From: UBA8687 sp964564655
GTDB lineage: Bacteria; Nitrospinota; Nitrospinia; Nitrospinales; VA-1
Length of the DNA: 61,901 nucleotides
Direction of reading: 5' to 3'
NCBI GenBank assembly: GCA_964564655.1
Contig: CAZMBO010000003.1
Coordinates: forward strand, 1 to 61,901
Shown piece after piece: positions 42,169 to 50,825 of the stretch. Position numbers and translations under genes: made by a program. Every line of letters starts with the position of its first letter. Position 1 is the stretch's first letter. The notes under the pieces are model-generated. The model was not told the DNA's origin and did no database searches. It saw only the letters and a program-made list of their open reading frames with translations.

Positions 42169-42603
42169 CTACATGCCGACTTTTTCGCGGACTTCGTCCA
42201 TGAGTTTTGCGTCGATCGTTGTAGCACCTTTTTCAACGGCGTAACTGATGACGGTTTTCTTAGCCATTCCCCGAACGAAGAAAGGGACTTTTTTAATTCG
42301 TTGTTCTGCTTCCTCCGTCCAAATAAGATCGTCTTCCGGGTTGGTGCTTTTGAGTTCTTCTTTAGCTTGAGCTAATGAGGAACTTACCGCCGCCATCGGG
42401 GGTTTGCTAACATCCGATGCGCCTCCCATTTCAACTCCCAGCTTGCTAACGAATTCCGTTTCAAATTTATTGGTGAGCATGGCGATGCTGTGCCCGCATT
42501 TTTTGCATTTGAACTTCATTGCTAGATTTTGTTTTTCTTCTGGCATGATGCCATCTACCTGTACTTCCATTTTGACATCGCAAGGGATACAAAGGAATTT
42601 CAT
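42169..42603 (-). CDS. Zinc-ribbon protein with C-terminal PCP_red domain
   Basis: 144 residues. An N-terminal zinc ribbon has CIPC (about 5-8) and CKKC (about 33-36). The middle is a flexible Ala/Ser/Lys linker. The last 55 residues read IWTEEAEQRIKKVPFFVRGM and AKKTVISYAVEKGATTI, then LMDEVREKVG, which is the PCP_red domain first described at the C-terminus of a protochlorophyllide reductase subunit. No other chlorophyll or nitrogenase gene is here, so the domain probably has a general role near iron-sulfur proteins. It follows the second Mrp gene by 16 bases. Confidence 0.85.
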   Translation of the reverse strand: MKFLCIPCDVKMEVQVDGIMPEEKQNLAMKFKCKKCGHSIAMLTNKFETEFVSKLGVEMGGASDVSKPPMAAVSSSLAQAKEELKSTNPEDDLIWTEEAEQRIKKVPFFVRGMAKKTVISYAVEKGATTIDAKLMDEVREKVGM

Positions 42604-42619
42604 TGTGCCTCCTGTTAAA

Positions 42620-43501
42620 CTATTTTTTGATAAAGTTTTCTATATTGTCCACCGTCTCAGCAATAGCTTTTGCGGTAACAGAATCTTTGAATTCACTGTA
42701 GAAAAGATTTCCAGATTTACTTTGGGATACACGAGTATCGAAAGGAATTTTACCGATATAAGGAATCTCTTTTCTTTCGGTTAATTTTTGCACATCTTCA
42801 CCTGCAAATAATTTGCCTTCTTTTTCGCAATGAGGGCAAACATAGGTAGCCATGTTTTCTACGAGCCCAATAATGGGTACACCCATTTTATTATTTTTAG
42901 TAATAGACTTCGTAACAATATGTTGGGATAACATGGAAGGGATAGTGATTTCTACTGCTCCCGCCAGTTCTGGAATGAGAGATCGAATGTTGTCAATGCG
43001 GTCACTTCCCGGAGGCATGTCGATTAGAAGATAGTCCAACTCACCCCAATTAGTGTCAGCAAGCAGTTCTCGGATAGCTGTGGATTCCATAGTACTGACC
43101 CATACAGCTGTGGCATCAGCTTCTTCAGTCCACATTACCGGGGTATCCTCTGATTTTAATAGCATATCCATGGACATGATTTTTATTCCCTGGTAGCCGT
43201 TCCCCGGTTCAATACCTTCGTCTTTGGTTTCTAGCTTTAAATCATTGCCTACACCCAATAAGTGGCCGATGCTGGGGCCATTCAAATCTGCATCTAGGAT
43301 TCCAACTTTGTAGCCTCGGTCTGCAAGGCATGAAGCAATATTAGCGGTGATCGAGCTTTTCCCAACGCCACCTTTTCCACTCATCAGTGCAACTTTATGT
43401 TTAATTCTGTCCAGACGGGATCGCAGTTTTTCTCCCAATTGAACAACCTGACCGATGATATTTGATCCTCCATCACCTTCCAGATCCTCATATGTTTTCA
43501 T
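42620..43501 (-). CDS. Second Mrp-type P-loop ATPase, without DUF59
   Basis: 293 residues. VALMSGKGGVGKSSITANIAS is the deviant Walker A, ILDADLNGPSIGHLLGV the A' motif, and LLIDMPPGSDRIDNI the Walker B. The cysteines that could bridge a cluster are in YVCPHCEKEGKLF. It lacks the DUF59 domain of the first Mrp and has a distinct insert, WTEEADATAVWVSTMES. It faces the first Mrp in a convergent arrangement and forms an operon with the PCP_red protein. The start is the ATG at 43501 with AAGGAGTT upstream. Confidence 0.88.
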   Translation of the reverse strand: MKTYEDLEGDGGSNIIGQVVQLGEKLRSRLDRIKHKVALMSGKGGVGKSSITANIASCLADRGYKVGILDADLNGPSIGHLLGVGNDLKLETKDEGIEPGNGYQGIKIMSMDMLLKSEDTPVMWTEEADATAVWVSTMESTAIRELLADTNWGELDYLLIDMPPGSDRIDNIRSLIPELAGAVEITIPSMLSQHIVTKSITKNNKMGVPIIGLVENMATYVCPHCEKEGKLFAGEDVQKLTERKEIPYIGKIPFDTRVSQSKSGNLFYSEFKDSVTAKAIAETVDNIENFIKK

Positions 43502-43644
43502 GAAAAGAACTCCTTAAATATCTTTATTTATGCTTAATTCACTAATATAAAGGAAACCCCGTTTATTTAAAAGCCTTTCTTTGTTATTCCATATTTCCCA
43601 AACTTACAATGAAAATATATTTTTGTCAGTTTTTAAAATTTTGG

Positions 43645-43674
43645 TTGACCTTGTCTATTGGATTAATTTAGATT
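43645..43674 (+). promoter_or_regulatory. Predicted promoter of the HelD-like gene
   Basis: TTGACC (43645-43650) and TAGATT (43669-43674) are separated by 18 bases. The -35 matches at five positions and the -10 at four. The start near 43681 leaves a short leader of about 23 bases before the ATG at 43704. Confidence 0.4.
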
Positions 43675-43703
43675 ACTAGGTTCATCTGTAGTGCTTTTCC
43701 AGG

Positions 43704-45872
43704 ATGAGGAAGATATTATTTAATGGATCAAATATGCCTTTGACAGAAGAAGAAATAGCTTACATCCAAGAAGAAGAACAGCTTCTTGAAACCACTCTGA
43801 AATCTCTTTGCTGCCAGTTACCTGAAGTGCAGGAGGCAAAGGTCAGTGCCAATTTAGCTGCCAGAGAATTGACAAAGCAGGTTGTAAACGAGTGGAATAA
43901 TGAAGAAAGACAGCCTCTTATTTCTGATGAGGCTGTAGCGCACACTATTTTAGATGTTCGTAAGAACAGCGACAAAGCGTTACTTGAATTGATCGAGGAG
44001 CCTTATTTTGGCAGGGTTTCCACCATAGAAGATGACGGCAGTGAAGTATCTTTTTTGATTGGGAAAAAAAGTAATATCGATGCGGGGATCGTAGATTGGC
44101 GCAATGGACCCATAGCTTCGTTGTATTTCAATTATAAGCAGGGTGAAGAATTTTTTGAGGTTATCAATCAAAGGGAGCGGAGTGGGCAAATAAAATTGAG
44201 GCGCTCATATAAAATAGAAAATGGGCATCTGGTCCAAATAGAAGCTCCAGAAGGGATATTTCGCCGAAGCAAAGAAGGCTGGGAAAAACTAGATATTGAT
44301 TTAGAAATTGCTGCTTATCGTTCGCGTGGATTGTATTCTAAAGAAAAAAGCTTACCCAATATTTTATCTTTAATAACTAAAGATCAATTTGAAATGATAA
44401 CAACAGACCCTAGGCGCCCTGTTATTATCCAGGGTTCCGCGGGCTCTGGTAAAACAACAGTTGCTCTTCATCGCTTGGCGTGGTTGCTTCATGAAAACAA
44501 CTCACAAATTAAGGCCGAAAAGACAAGAGTTATTGTGATGAACAGGTCTTTGGCGATCTATGTAAGCGCAACCCTACCGTCTATGGGTATTGATGATGTG
44601 CAAACAAGCACATTCAATAGTTGGGCACTATCTATTATTCGAAAATCCGTTCGAGGAAAACCATTTTTTAAATTTCTGAATATCCCCTCGTTCGTTGAAG
44701 AGATAAAATTTTCTGAAGAGATCTTGAAAGCTCTTTCAGGTTGGGTGAAAAAACAAAGTTTGGTTCTTGATGAAGAAATCAAAAAACAGTTTTCAAGCCG
44801 AACTGCCCAACAAGAGGCCTGGTTGAAAAGTAAGGATAAATCTCTATTACCTCGATTGAGGGATTTTAGCCATGAGGTGAAATTATCTAAGCTTCCAGAA
44901 GCTGAAAAACAACAAAAATTAAGTTTTATTAAGAAACAGATTTCCAATCTAGAAGATTATCTGCAAGATTTATACAACCTGCTTTCTGATACGGATCATC
45001 TAAAAAAATATCTTCCGTCCGATGCTAAGCTAGCCTTTAACCTTGATTACCTGAGACGTTTGACAGAAAAGAATAGGCTTAGAAATAATTTGGACTACTT
45101 TGATATGTCCCTGATACTTAGGTTGATCCAGCTCAAAAATGGAGGGCTTCCCGATGGAAAAGGGGGAACCGTTTCTTTGGATCATATAGTTATCGACGAA
45201 GCGCAGGATTTTGGACCAGTAGAATTTGCTATTATGATGGATGCTGTGAATGACAGACGGCAAGTAACGATTGTTGGGGACGTTGCTCAAAAAATACTCT
45301 TTGCAAGAAAATTCATAGGCTGGAATAGGGTAGTCGAAAATCTTGGGTTGGACGATGATGCCATTATCCGCTTAGAAGTTTCATTCCGTTGTACGGTTCC
45401 CATCATGACTCTGGCTCATAAAGTAGCCGGTGATCCCAAAAAGGTTGAGGGCAGGGACGGTTTGGCACCTATTTGGCAGCAGACAGAAAACTATATTGAT
45501 CTAATAGAGACTCTTGTGGATTGGGCACGCGGGTTATTAAGAGCAGAACCATACAAGCTTATTGCATTAATATGCCGGTATCCCAAGCAGGCAATGGAGT
45601 TAAAAGAGGAGATGGAGGCATATTTGCCAGGTAAAGTGCGACTCGGGCATAGAGATCAGTTCTCTTTTGAGCCGGGTATTCTAGTAACCAATATCCATCA
45701 AGTAAAAGGATTGGAGTTTGACTCGGTTGCGCTGGTAGAGCCAGATGAAGAAAATTATCCAGCAAAAAGAGAGGAAAGTCGTAATATGATTTACGTTGGC
45801 ATCACTCGAACTCAGGAAGATTTGCTCCTAGCAACCATCAGGCCTTTCTCATCGGTTTTAATCGGTAATTAA
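43704..45872 (+). CDS. HelD-like superfamily 1 helicase
   Basis: 722 residues with UvrD-type motifs. The N-terminal 100 form a likely coiled coil (EEEIAYIQEEEQLLETTLKSL). Walker A is VIIQGSAGSGKTTVALHRLAWLL, near residue 240. DHIVIDEAQDFGPVEF is Walker B, VTIVGDVAQKI motif III, and NMIYVGITRTQEDLLLA motif VI. The coiled N-terminus and length fit HelD, which removes stalled RNA polymerase, rather than UvrD or Rep. The ATG at 43704 has no room for a normal ribosome site; the ATG at 43734 with GGA seven bases upstream is an alternative. Confidence 0.8.
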   Translation: MRKILFNGSNMPLTEEEIAYIQEEEQLLETTLKSLCCQLPEVQEAKVSANLAARELTKQVVNEWNNEERQPLISDEAVAHTILDVRKNSDKALLELIEEPYFGRVSTIEDDGSEVSFLIGKKSNIDAGIVDWRNGPIASLYFNYKQGEEFFEVINQRERSGQIKLRRSYKIENGHLVQIEAPEGIFRRSKEGWEKLDIDLEIAAYRSRGLYSKEKSLPNILSLITKDQFEMITTDPRRPVIIQGSAGSGKTTVALHRLAWLLHENNSQIKAEKTRVIVMNRSLAIYVSATLPSMGIDDVQTSTFNSWALSIIRKSVRGKPFFKFLNIPSFVEEIKFSEEILKALSGWVKKQSLVLDEEIKKQFSSRTAQQEAWLKSKDKSLLPRLRDFSHEVKLSKLPEAEKQQKLSFIKKQISNLEDYLQDLYNLLSDTDHLKKYLPSDAKLAFNLDYLRRLTEKNRLRNNLDYFDMSLILRLIQLKNGGLPDGKGGTVSLDHIVIDEAQDFGPVEFAIMMDAVNDRRQVTIVGDVAQKILFARKFIGWNRVVENLGLDDDAIIRLEVSFRCTVPIMTLAHKVAGDPKKVEGRDGLAPIWQQTENYIDLIETLVDWARGLLRAEPYKLIALICRYPKQAMELKEEMEAYLPGKVRLGHRDQFSFEPGILVTNIHQVKGLEFDSVALVEPDEENYPAKREESRNMIYVGITRTQEDLLLATIRPFSSVLIGN

Positions 45873-45910
45873 GATAAAGCAAAAATTTTTATTTTAGTTA
45901 ATTGAACCAG

Positions 45911-46648
45911 ATGAAAAAGAAATATCTTTTAATAATTGAATATGAGGGCACCGCTTACCATGGCTGGCAATGCCAAAAGAATGGAATTTCCATTCAAGAG
46001 GTCGTGGAAATGGCTCTGACCAAAATTACTAAAGCTGAGACACATGTTCTTAGTTCTGGCCGTACCGATGCCGGTGTTCATGCCGAAGGAATGGCGGCCC
46101 ATTTTATTACAGAATCTAAAATGAAGCCGTTTGAATTTCTTTTTGCTCTTAATAGCCACCTGCCTTTGGATATTACTGTTAAGGAAGTACGGAAAGTCCC
46201 AATGTCTTTCAATGCTCGGGGCTCTGCCAAACGGAAACTTTACCGATACTCTGTTTTAAATCGAGACTACCCATCGGCTCTAAACTATCGCCGTTCCTGG
46301 TTTATTCCTCATACATTGGATATAGCCGCAATGCGAAGAGCCGCAAAATATTTTGTAGGTAAGCATGACTTCACCTCTTTTCGCGCAGGGAATTGCAATG
46401 CCAAGACTCCAATTCGGATATTAAACCGAGTTGAAATTTTTAAGCAGGATGGCTTTCTTCTATTCGAATTTGAAGGTAAAGGATTCCTGAAGCATATGGT
46501 GCGTAATTTGGTAGGAACCCTAGTGCATGTAGGCCGAAAAAAAATTTCTGCACGACAAGTAAAAACTATTCTCGAAGCTTGTAACCGGAGAATCGCTGGC
46601 CCGACTGCCCCCGCACAAGGCCTTTGCTTGGTTAAAGTTTGTTATTGA
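45911..46648 (+). CDS. truA: tRNA pseudouridine synthase A
   Basis: Makes pseudouridine at positions 38-40 of tRNA. About 245 residues. LIIEYEGTAYHGWQCQKNGISIQEVVE begins the fold. The catalytic aspartate is in VLSSGRTDAGVHAEGMAAHF. RGSAKRKLYRYSVLN, GKHDFTSFRAGNC and FLKHMVRNLVGTLVHVG are standard family blocks. The ATG at 45911 is preferred to a TTG three codons earlier. It overlaps the convergent glycosyltransferase gene by 17 bases. Confidence 0.95.
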   Translation: MKKKYLLIIEYEGTAYHGWQCQKNGISIQEVVEMALTKITKAETHVLSSGRTDAGVHAEGMAAHFITESKMKPFEFLFALNSHLPLDITVKEVRKVPMSFNARGSAKRKLYRYSVLNRDYPSALNYRRSWFIPHTLDIAAMRRAAKYFVGKHDFTSFRAGNCNAKTPIRILNRVEIFKQDGFLLFEFEGKGFLKHMVRNLVGTLVHVGRKKISARQVKTILEACNRRIAGPTAPAQGLCLVKVCY

Positions 46649-47402
46649 TCAATCTTTTACCGTTTGCATTGAAAATTTTGAAATGGCCTATTCCACGTTT
46701 GGCCAGGGCATATTTCAGGGCAGTTTTTATGACTCCTATACCATATGTGACGCTGCGGCTAAAATTGATGGAGGAAGCATCAGCAAAATAAAGGGCAGGG
46801 CAGGAGAGCTCTCCGACGCTGAATCCAAAATACAAAGTTTGACAAAGCATTTGGTTGTCGAATATAAAGTCATCTGAATTTTCCATTAAGGGAATCGTTT
46901 CCAAAATTTTACGGCTGAAAGCCCGAAAGCCCGTATGATATTCGGATAATTTTTGATTTATTATCACATTTTCAGTCATAGTGAGGAATCGGTTGGAGAT
47001 ATATTTATATATTGGCATCCCTCCCATTATTGCTTTATTTCCTAGAATACGTGAACCAATCACTGCATCGAAAACGCCTTCAGCAATCATCGAAGACATC
47101 GGCGTGATTAATTTAGGCGTGTATTGATAGTCAGGATGCAACATGACTATAATGTCGGCATTAAGTTTAAGAGCTTCTTGATAACAGGTTTTTTGGTTGC
47201 CTCCATAGCCTTTATTTTTGTCATGGATGAAGGTTTTGATCCCGAGTTTTTTAGCTACGTCGACTGTTTTATCTTTGCTAGCATCATCTGTTAGGATGAT
47301 TTCGTCTACAATATCTTTAGGAATTTCATCGTAGGTTTTTTGCAAGGTTTTTTCAGCATTGTATGCAGGCATTACAACGCAAACTTTTTTACCATTTATC
47401 AT
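46632..47402 (-). CDS. Family 2 glycosyltransferase
   Basis: 256 residues. VCVVMPAYNAEKTLQKTYDEI and IILTDDASKDKTVDVAKKLGI start the GT-A fold. The metal-site region is IVMLHPDYQYTPKLI, where HPDYQ replaces the usual DxD, as in a known bacterial subgroup. EYHTGFRAFSRKILE carries the acceptor-binding loop. There is no membrane helix. It is a separate gene from the trp-linked glycosyltransferase and resembles it only at family level. Donor and acceptor unknown. Confidence 0.85.
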   Translation of the reverse strand: MINGKKVCVVMPAYNAEKTLQKTYDEIPKDIVDEIILTDDASKDKTVDVAKKLGIKTFIHDKNKGYGGNQKTCYQEALKLNADIIVMLHPDYQYTPKLITPMSSMIAEGVFDAVIGSRILGNKAIMGGMPIYKYISNRFLTMTENVIINQKLSEYHTGFRAFSRKILETIPLMENSDDFIFDNQMLCQTLYFGFSVGELSCPALYFADASSINFSRSVTYGIGVIKTALKYALAKRGIGHFKIFNANGKRLINNKL

Positions 47403-47563
47403 TGGCGCTTTTTTTATTGCTTGATAATTTGCTTCTATAGAACATGATAATGCAAAAATAAAAATTTACAACTTGCTTTAACTTTTAATCTTTGCAGGTA
47501 GTAATATTAGATATTGTTTGCGATACTTAAAAAAATTGATTCAAGTGGAGTTTGAATTTTGAT

Positions 47564-48652
47564 ATGAAAAGTGAATTTGAAATTGCTATTTTTCCCGGAG
47601 ATGGAATTGGGCCCGAAGTGGTTGCTGAAGCTATAAAAGTTTTAAAAATTATCGAGTCTAAGCTCACTTTAAAAATAACTCTAAATGAGGCCCCTGTTGG
47701 AGGAACCGCTTATGAAATTACCGGTCAGCCATTACCTGAATCCTCACTTGAAATAGCTAAAAAAGCTGATGCTATATTGTTAGGGGCTGTTGGTGGACCC
47801 AAATGGGAAACTATAGATTTTTCTTTGCGCCCAGAACGAGCTTTGCTTGGATTGCGTTCGAATTTGGGGCTATATGCCAACTTGCGTCCAGCACGAATTT
47901 TTCCGGCGTTGATCGATGCATCGACTCTTAAGCGAGAAGTGGTTGATGGGCTTGACCTCCTGGTGGTCCGCGAATTAACTGGTGGTATTTATTTTGGTGA
48001 GCCTAGGGGGGTTGGCACCAATGACAAAGGTGAGCGTCAAGGATTCAATACTCTAGTTTATTCAGAACCAGAAATTAAAAGAATTTCAAAAATTGCTTTC
48101 GATGTTGCACGTAAAAGAAATAGCAAGGTTTGCTCTGTTGACAAGGCTAATGTTCTGGAAGCAACTGGGTTTTGGCGTGACGTAGTGACCAGTGTGCATT
48201 CCCAATATTCCGATATTGAGCTTTCGCATATGTATGTCGATAATTGTGCAATGCAGTTGGTTCGTAATCCCAAGCAATTTGATGTGATTCTTACCACCAA
48301 CATGTTTGGCGATATATTGAGTGATGAAGCTTCAATGTTGACCGGATCTATTGGAATGTTGCCTTCAGCAAGTTTGGGTGAAAAATACGCGATGTATGAG
48401 CCGATTCATGGTAGCGCTCCAGATATCGCTGGTAAGGAATTAGCAAATCCACTGGCGACCATATTAAGTGTTGGTATGTTGTTTAAATATTCGTTGGATA
48501 GAGAAGAGCCAAATAGATGGATTGAAGAGGCGGTGGAATCAGTATTGAATCAGGGAGCGAGAACTGCTGATATTATGTCAGATGGTATGAAGCAAGTTGG
48601 AACCCAGGAGATGGGAGATCTGGTTGTTTCTGAATTGGAGAAAATTAATTGA
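47564..48652 (+). CDS. leuB: 3-isopropylmalate dehydrogenase
   Basis: Oxidises and decarboxylates 3-isopropylmalate in leucine synthesis, with NAD. About 362 residues. IAIFPGDGIGPEVVAEAIKVL opens it. LLGAVGGPKWE, LRSNLGLYANLRPARIF and VVRELTGGIYFGEPRG are family motifs. The catalytic metal site is in YVDNCAMQLVRNPKQFDVILTTNMFGDILSDE, quoted as NMFGDILSDEASMLTGS. GSAPDIAGKELANP binds NAD. The ATG at 47564 is favoured over a TTG four codons upstream. GGAG sits 13 bases before it, a little far. Confidence 0.95.
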   Translation: MKSEFEIAIFPGDGIGPEVVAEAIKVLKIIESKLTLKITLNEAPVGGTAYEITGQPLPESSLEIAKKADAILLGAVGGPKWETIDFSLRPERALLGLRSNLGLYANLRPARIFPALIDASTLKREVVDGLDLLVVRELTGGIYFGEPRGVGTNDKGERQGFNTLVYSEPEIKRISKIAFDVARKRNSKVCSVDKANVLEATGFWRDVVTSVHSQYSDIELSHMYVDNCAMQLVRNPKQFDVILTTNMFGDILSDEASMLTGSIGMLPSASLGEKYAMYEPIHGSAPDIAGKELANPLATILSVGMLFKYSLDREEPNRWIEEAVESVLNQGARTADIMSDGMKQVGTQEMGDLVVSELEKIN

Positions 48653-49668
48653 TCGAGAAGAAAGAAAAATATAGCGTTGCAGTGGCCGGGGCGACGGGCG
48701 CGGTTGGTAGAAAAATGCTGCAGATTTTAGAAGAGAGAAACTTCCCTGTGGGAAACCTCAAGCTTTTAGCTTCGGCCCGTTCTGTTGGCAAAGATTTCAT
48801 GTTTCAGGGGAAGAATGTTATCGTTCAAGAATTACTACAAGATTCCTTTTCGGATGTGGATATAGCTCTGTTTTCGGCTGGAGCCGAAATTAGTCGGGAA
48901 TTTGCTCCTGCAGCGGTAAAATCAAATTGCATTGTTATTGATAATAGCAGTGCCTATCGAATGAATTCTGATATTCCATTAATTGTTCCTGAGGTGAACC
49001 CAGACGCCCTAAAAGGAAATCCAGGAATTATTGCCAACCCCAATTGTTCCACCATTCAAATGGTTGTGGCTCTAAAACCCATCCATGACAAGTTTAAGAT
49101 TAAACGTGTGGTTGTTTCTACATATCAATCAGTTTCTGGATCCGGGCAAAAGGCCATCGATGAACTAAAAATTCAATCGCAGGAACAGCTAAATGGCGAG
49201 AGCTCAACACCTAATATTTACCCTCATCAAATAGCATTTAACTGCTTGCCACATATAGATAATTTTCTAGATAGTGGTTACACAAAAGAGGAGATGAAAA
49301 TGGTCAATGAGACTCGAAAAATTATGGATGATGATTCTATTCAAATATCCCCCACAACGGTAAGGGTGCCTGTTTTTTATTCTCATTCTGAAGCTTTGAA
49401 TGTGGAAACAGAAGGTCCGGTTACAGCTATTGCTGTAAGGGAACTATTAGCTAAACAAGCAGGAATTTGTGTTGTTGATGATCCTGAGAACAATGTCTAC
49501 CCATTGGCTATCCAAGGAGAAGATAAAAACGATGTATATGTAGGCCGGATCAGAGATGATATCTCTCGTGATAGAGCTGTTAATTTCTGGGTGGTATCTG
49601 ATAATTTAAGAAAAGGCGCTGCTCTCAATGCTGTTCAAATTGCAGAGTTGCTCATTGGCGGCGGATAA
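48649..49668 (+). CDS. asd: Aspartate-semialdehyde dehydrogenase
   Basis: Reduces aspartyl phosphate to the semialdehyde for lysine, threonine, methionine and diaminopimelate. 339 residues. VAVAGATGAVGRKMLQILEER binds NADP. The catalytic cysteine is in GIIANPNCSTIQMVVALKPI, and VSTYQSVSGSGQKAIDEL follows. VRVPVFYSHSEALNVE carries the histidine region. The only start candidate is the TTG at 48649, which overlaps the leuB stop (TTGA), with GGAG eight bases upstream. leuB-asd is a common gene order. Confidence 0.95.
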   Translation: MIEKKEKYSVAVAGATGAVGRKMLQILEERNFPVGNLKLLASARSVGKDFMFQGKNVIVQELLQDSFSDVDIALFSAGAEISREFAPAAVKSNCIVIDNSSAYRMNSDIPLIVPEVNPDALKGNPGIIANPNCSTIQMVVALKPIHDKFKIKRVVVSTYQSVSGSGQKAIDELKIQSQEQLNGESSTPNIYPHQIAFNCLPHIDNFLDSGYTKEEMKMVNETRKIMDDDSIQISPTTVRVPVFYSHSEALNVETEGPVTAIAVRELLAKQAGICVVDDPENNVYPLAIQGEDKNDVYVGRIRDDISRDRAVNFWVVSDNLRKGAALNAVQIAELLIGGG

Positions 49669-49702
49669 CCTTCCCAAAATTAACCTGATTAAACTTCCTA
49701 GC

Positions 49703-49731
49703 TTGACATTGAATGCCCTTAAGTATATAAA
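49703..49731 (+). promoter_or_regulatory. Strong predicted promoter with a long leader before mtnP
   Basis: TTGACA (49703-49708), 17 bases, TATAAA (49726-49731): perfect -35, five of six in the -10, ideal spacing. The start near 49738 leaves a leader of about 230 bases before the mtnP ATG. Confidence 0.75.
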
Positions 49732-49737
49732 AAATAG

Positions 49738-49966
49738 TAGCTTATTGATAATTTGTTAGGTTGATTCGAAAACAAAAAAAGCAATTTTGACTAATTTGAA
49801 ATAGTTTCTTTTTGGAAGGAGTTTGCGGCCGAGGTCCTTCTTTCCTTAGCTCCATATTTATTCACCTAGGATGTGCAGTCCTGCGATTCCAACTTCAAAA
49901 TTAAAAAACTCAGATAATTTCTAATTTTACAATATCTTTATTTTCAATTTTTGCGGATAGGAAGCA
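49738..49966 (+). promoter_or_regulatory. Untranslated leader of mtnP with two hairpins
   Basis: GAAGGA (49815-49820) pairs with TCCTTC (49835-49840), and a smaller AGGA/TCCT hairpin follows near 49867-49883. I see no open reading frame of note and no T-run that would make either hairpin a terminator. None of the riboswitch cores I know (SAM types, purine) is recognisable. The region may be a simple long leader, an unknown control element or a separate small RNA. Confidence 0.35.
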
Positions 49967-49969
49967 TTG

Positions 49970-50821
49970 ATGGCAGAAAAAATTATAGGCGTGATAGGAG
50001 GTAGTGGCTTGTATCAAATGGATGGCCTTGATGTTACTGAAAAGGTTACCATCAAGACTCCTTATGGTTATCCCTCGGATCAAATTATTCTTGGGAATTT
50101 GCGAGGAAAAAAAATGGCATTTTTGCCTCGTCATGGAGTAGGTCACTTTATTCCACCCTCAGAGATCAATTTTCGAGCCAATATTTTTGCAATGAAGAAA
50201 ATTGGTGCGGAGAAAATTATTTCAGTTAGTGCAGTTGGTAGCATGAAGGAAGAGTATCCTCCCGGTCATTTTGTTGTACCTGATCAGTTCGTCGATCGAA
50301 CGAATCGGCGCATCAGCACCTTTTTTACCAATGGTATGGTGGGTCATGTGAGCTTAGCCGATCCGATTTGCAGGGAAACCTGTGCAGTTCTTTATGAGGC
50401 TGGGAAAAAGGCTGGTGCTACCGTTCACAAAGGCGGAACTTATATCTGCATTGAAGGGCCGCAGTTTTCAACACGTGCAGAATCGAATATCTATCGGCAG
50501 TGGGGGGTTGATGTAATAGGAATGACAAACGTTACGGAAGCCAAACTCGCCCGAGAGGCTGGTTTATGTTACTCCACTCTGGCATTAGTTACGGACTACG
50601 ACTGCTGGCATATAGAAGAAGAGCCGGTAACCTTGGAGGCGGTTCTTAAGATAATGCATCAGAATGTGGAAAGAGCAAAACAGGTTATCAATGAATTGGT
50701 CCCGTTGATGGATAGCGTGGAACCTTGCTGTTGTGCCGATGCAGCAAAACAAGCAGTGGTTACCGAATCGGCCAAGATCCCTGAAAAACTTAAAAAAGAT
50801 CTTTCAATACTATTTAACTAA
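49970..50821 (+). CDS. mtnP: S-methyl-5'-thioadenosine phosphorylase
   Basis: Splits methylthioadenosine to adenine and methylthioribose-1-phosphate in methionine salvage. About 283 residues. IGVIGGSGLYQMDGL begins the fold. FLPRHGVGHFIPPSEINFRANIF forms the phosphate and base sites, and YICIEGPQFSTRAES follows. The base-binding loop is VIGMTNVTEAKLAREAGLCYSTLALVTDYDCWH, quoted in part as TNVTEAKLAREAGLCYS, and the aspartate in TDYD favours an adenine nucleoside. The ATG at 49970 with AGGAAG five bases upstream is better than the TTG one codon before. hemL starts five bases after its end. Confidence 0.93.
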   Translation: MAEKIIGVIGGSGLYQMDGLDVTEKVTIKTPYGYPSDQIILGNLRGKKMAFLPRHGVGHFIPPSEINFRANIFAMKKIGAEKIISVSAVGSMKEEYPPGHFVVPDQFVDRTNRRISTFFTNGMVGHVSLADPICRETCAVLYEAGKKAGATVHKGGTYICIEGPQFSTRAESNIYRQWGVDVIGMTNVTEAKLAREAGLCYSTLALVTDYDCWHIEEEPVTLEAVLKIMHQNVERAKQVINELVPLMDSVEPCCCADAAKQAVVTESAKIPEKLKKDLSILFN

Positions 50822-50825
50822 ATAA

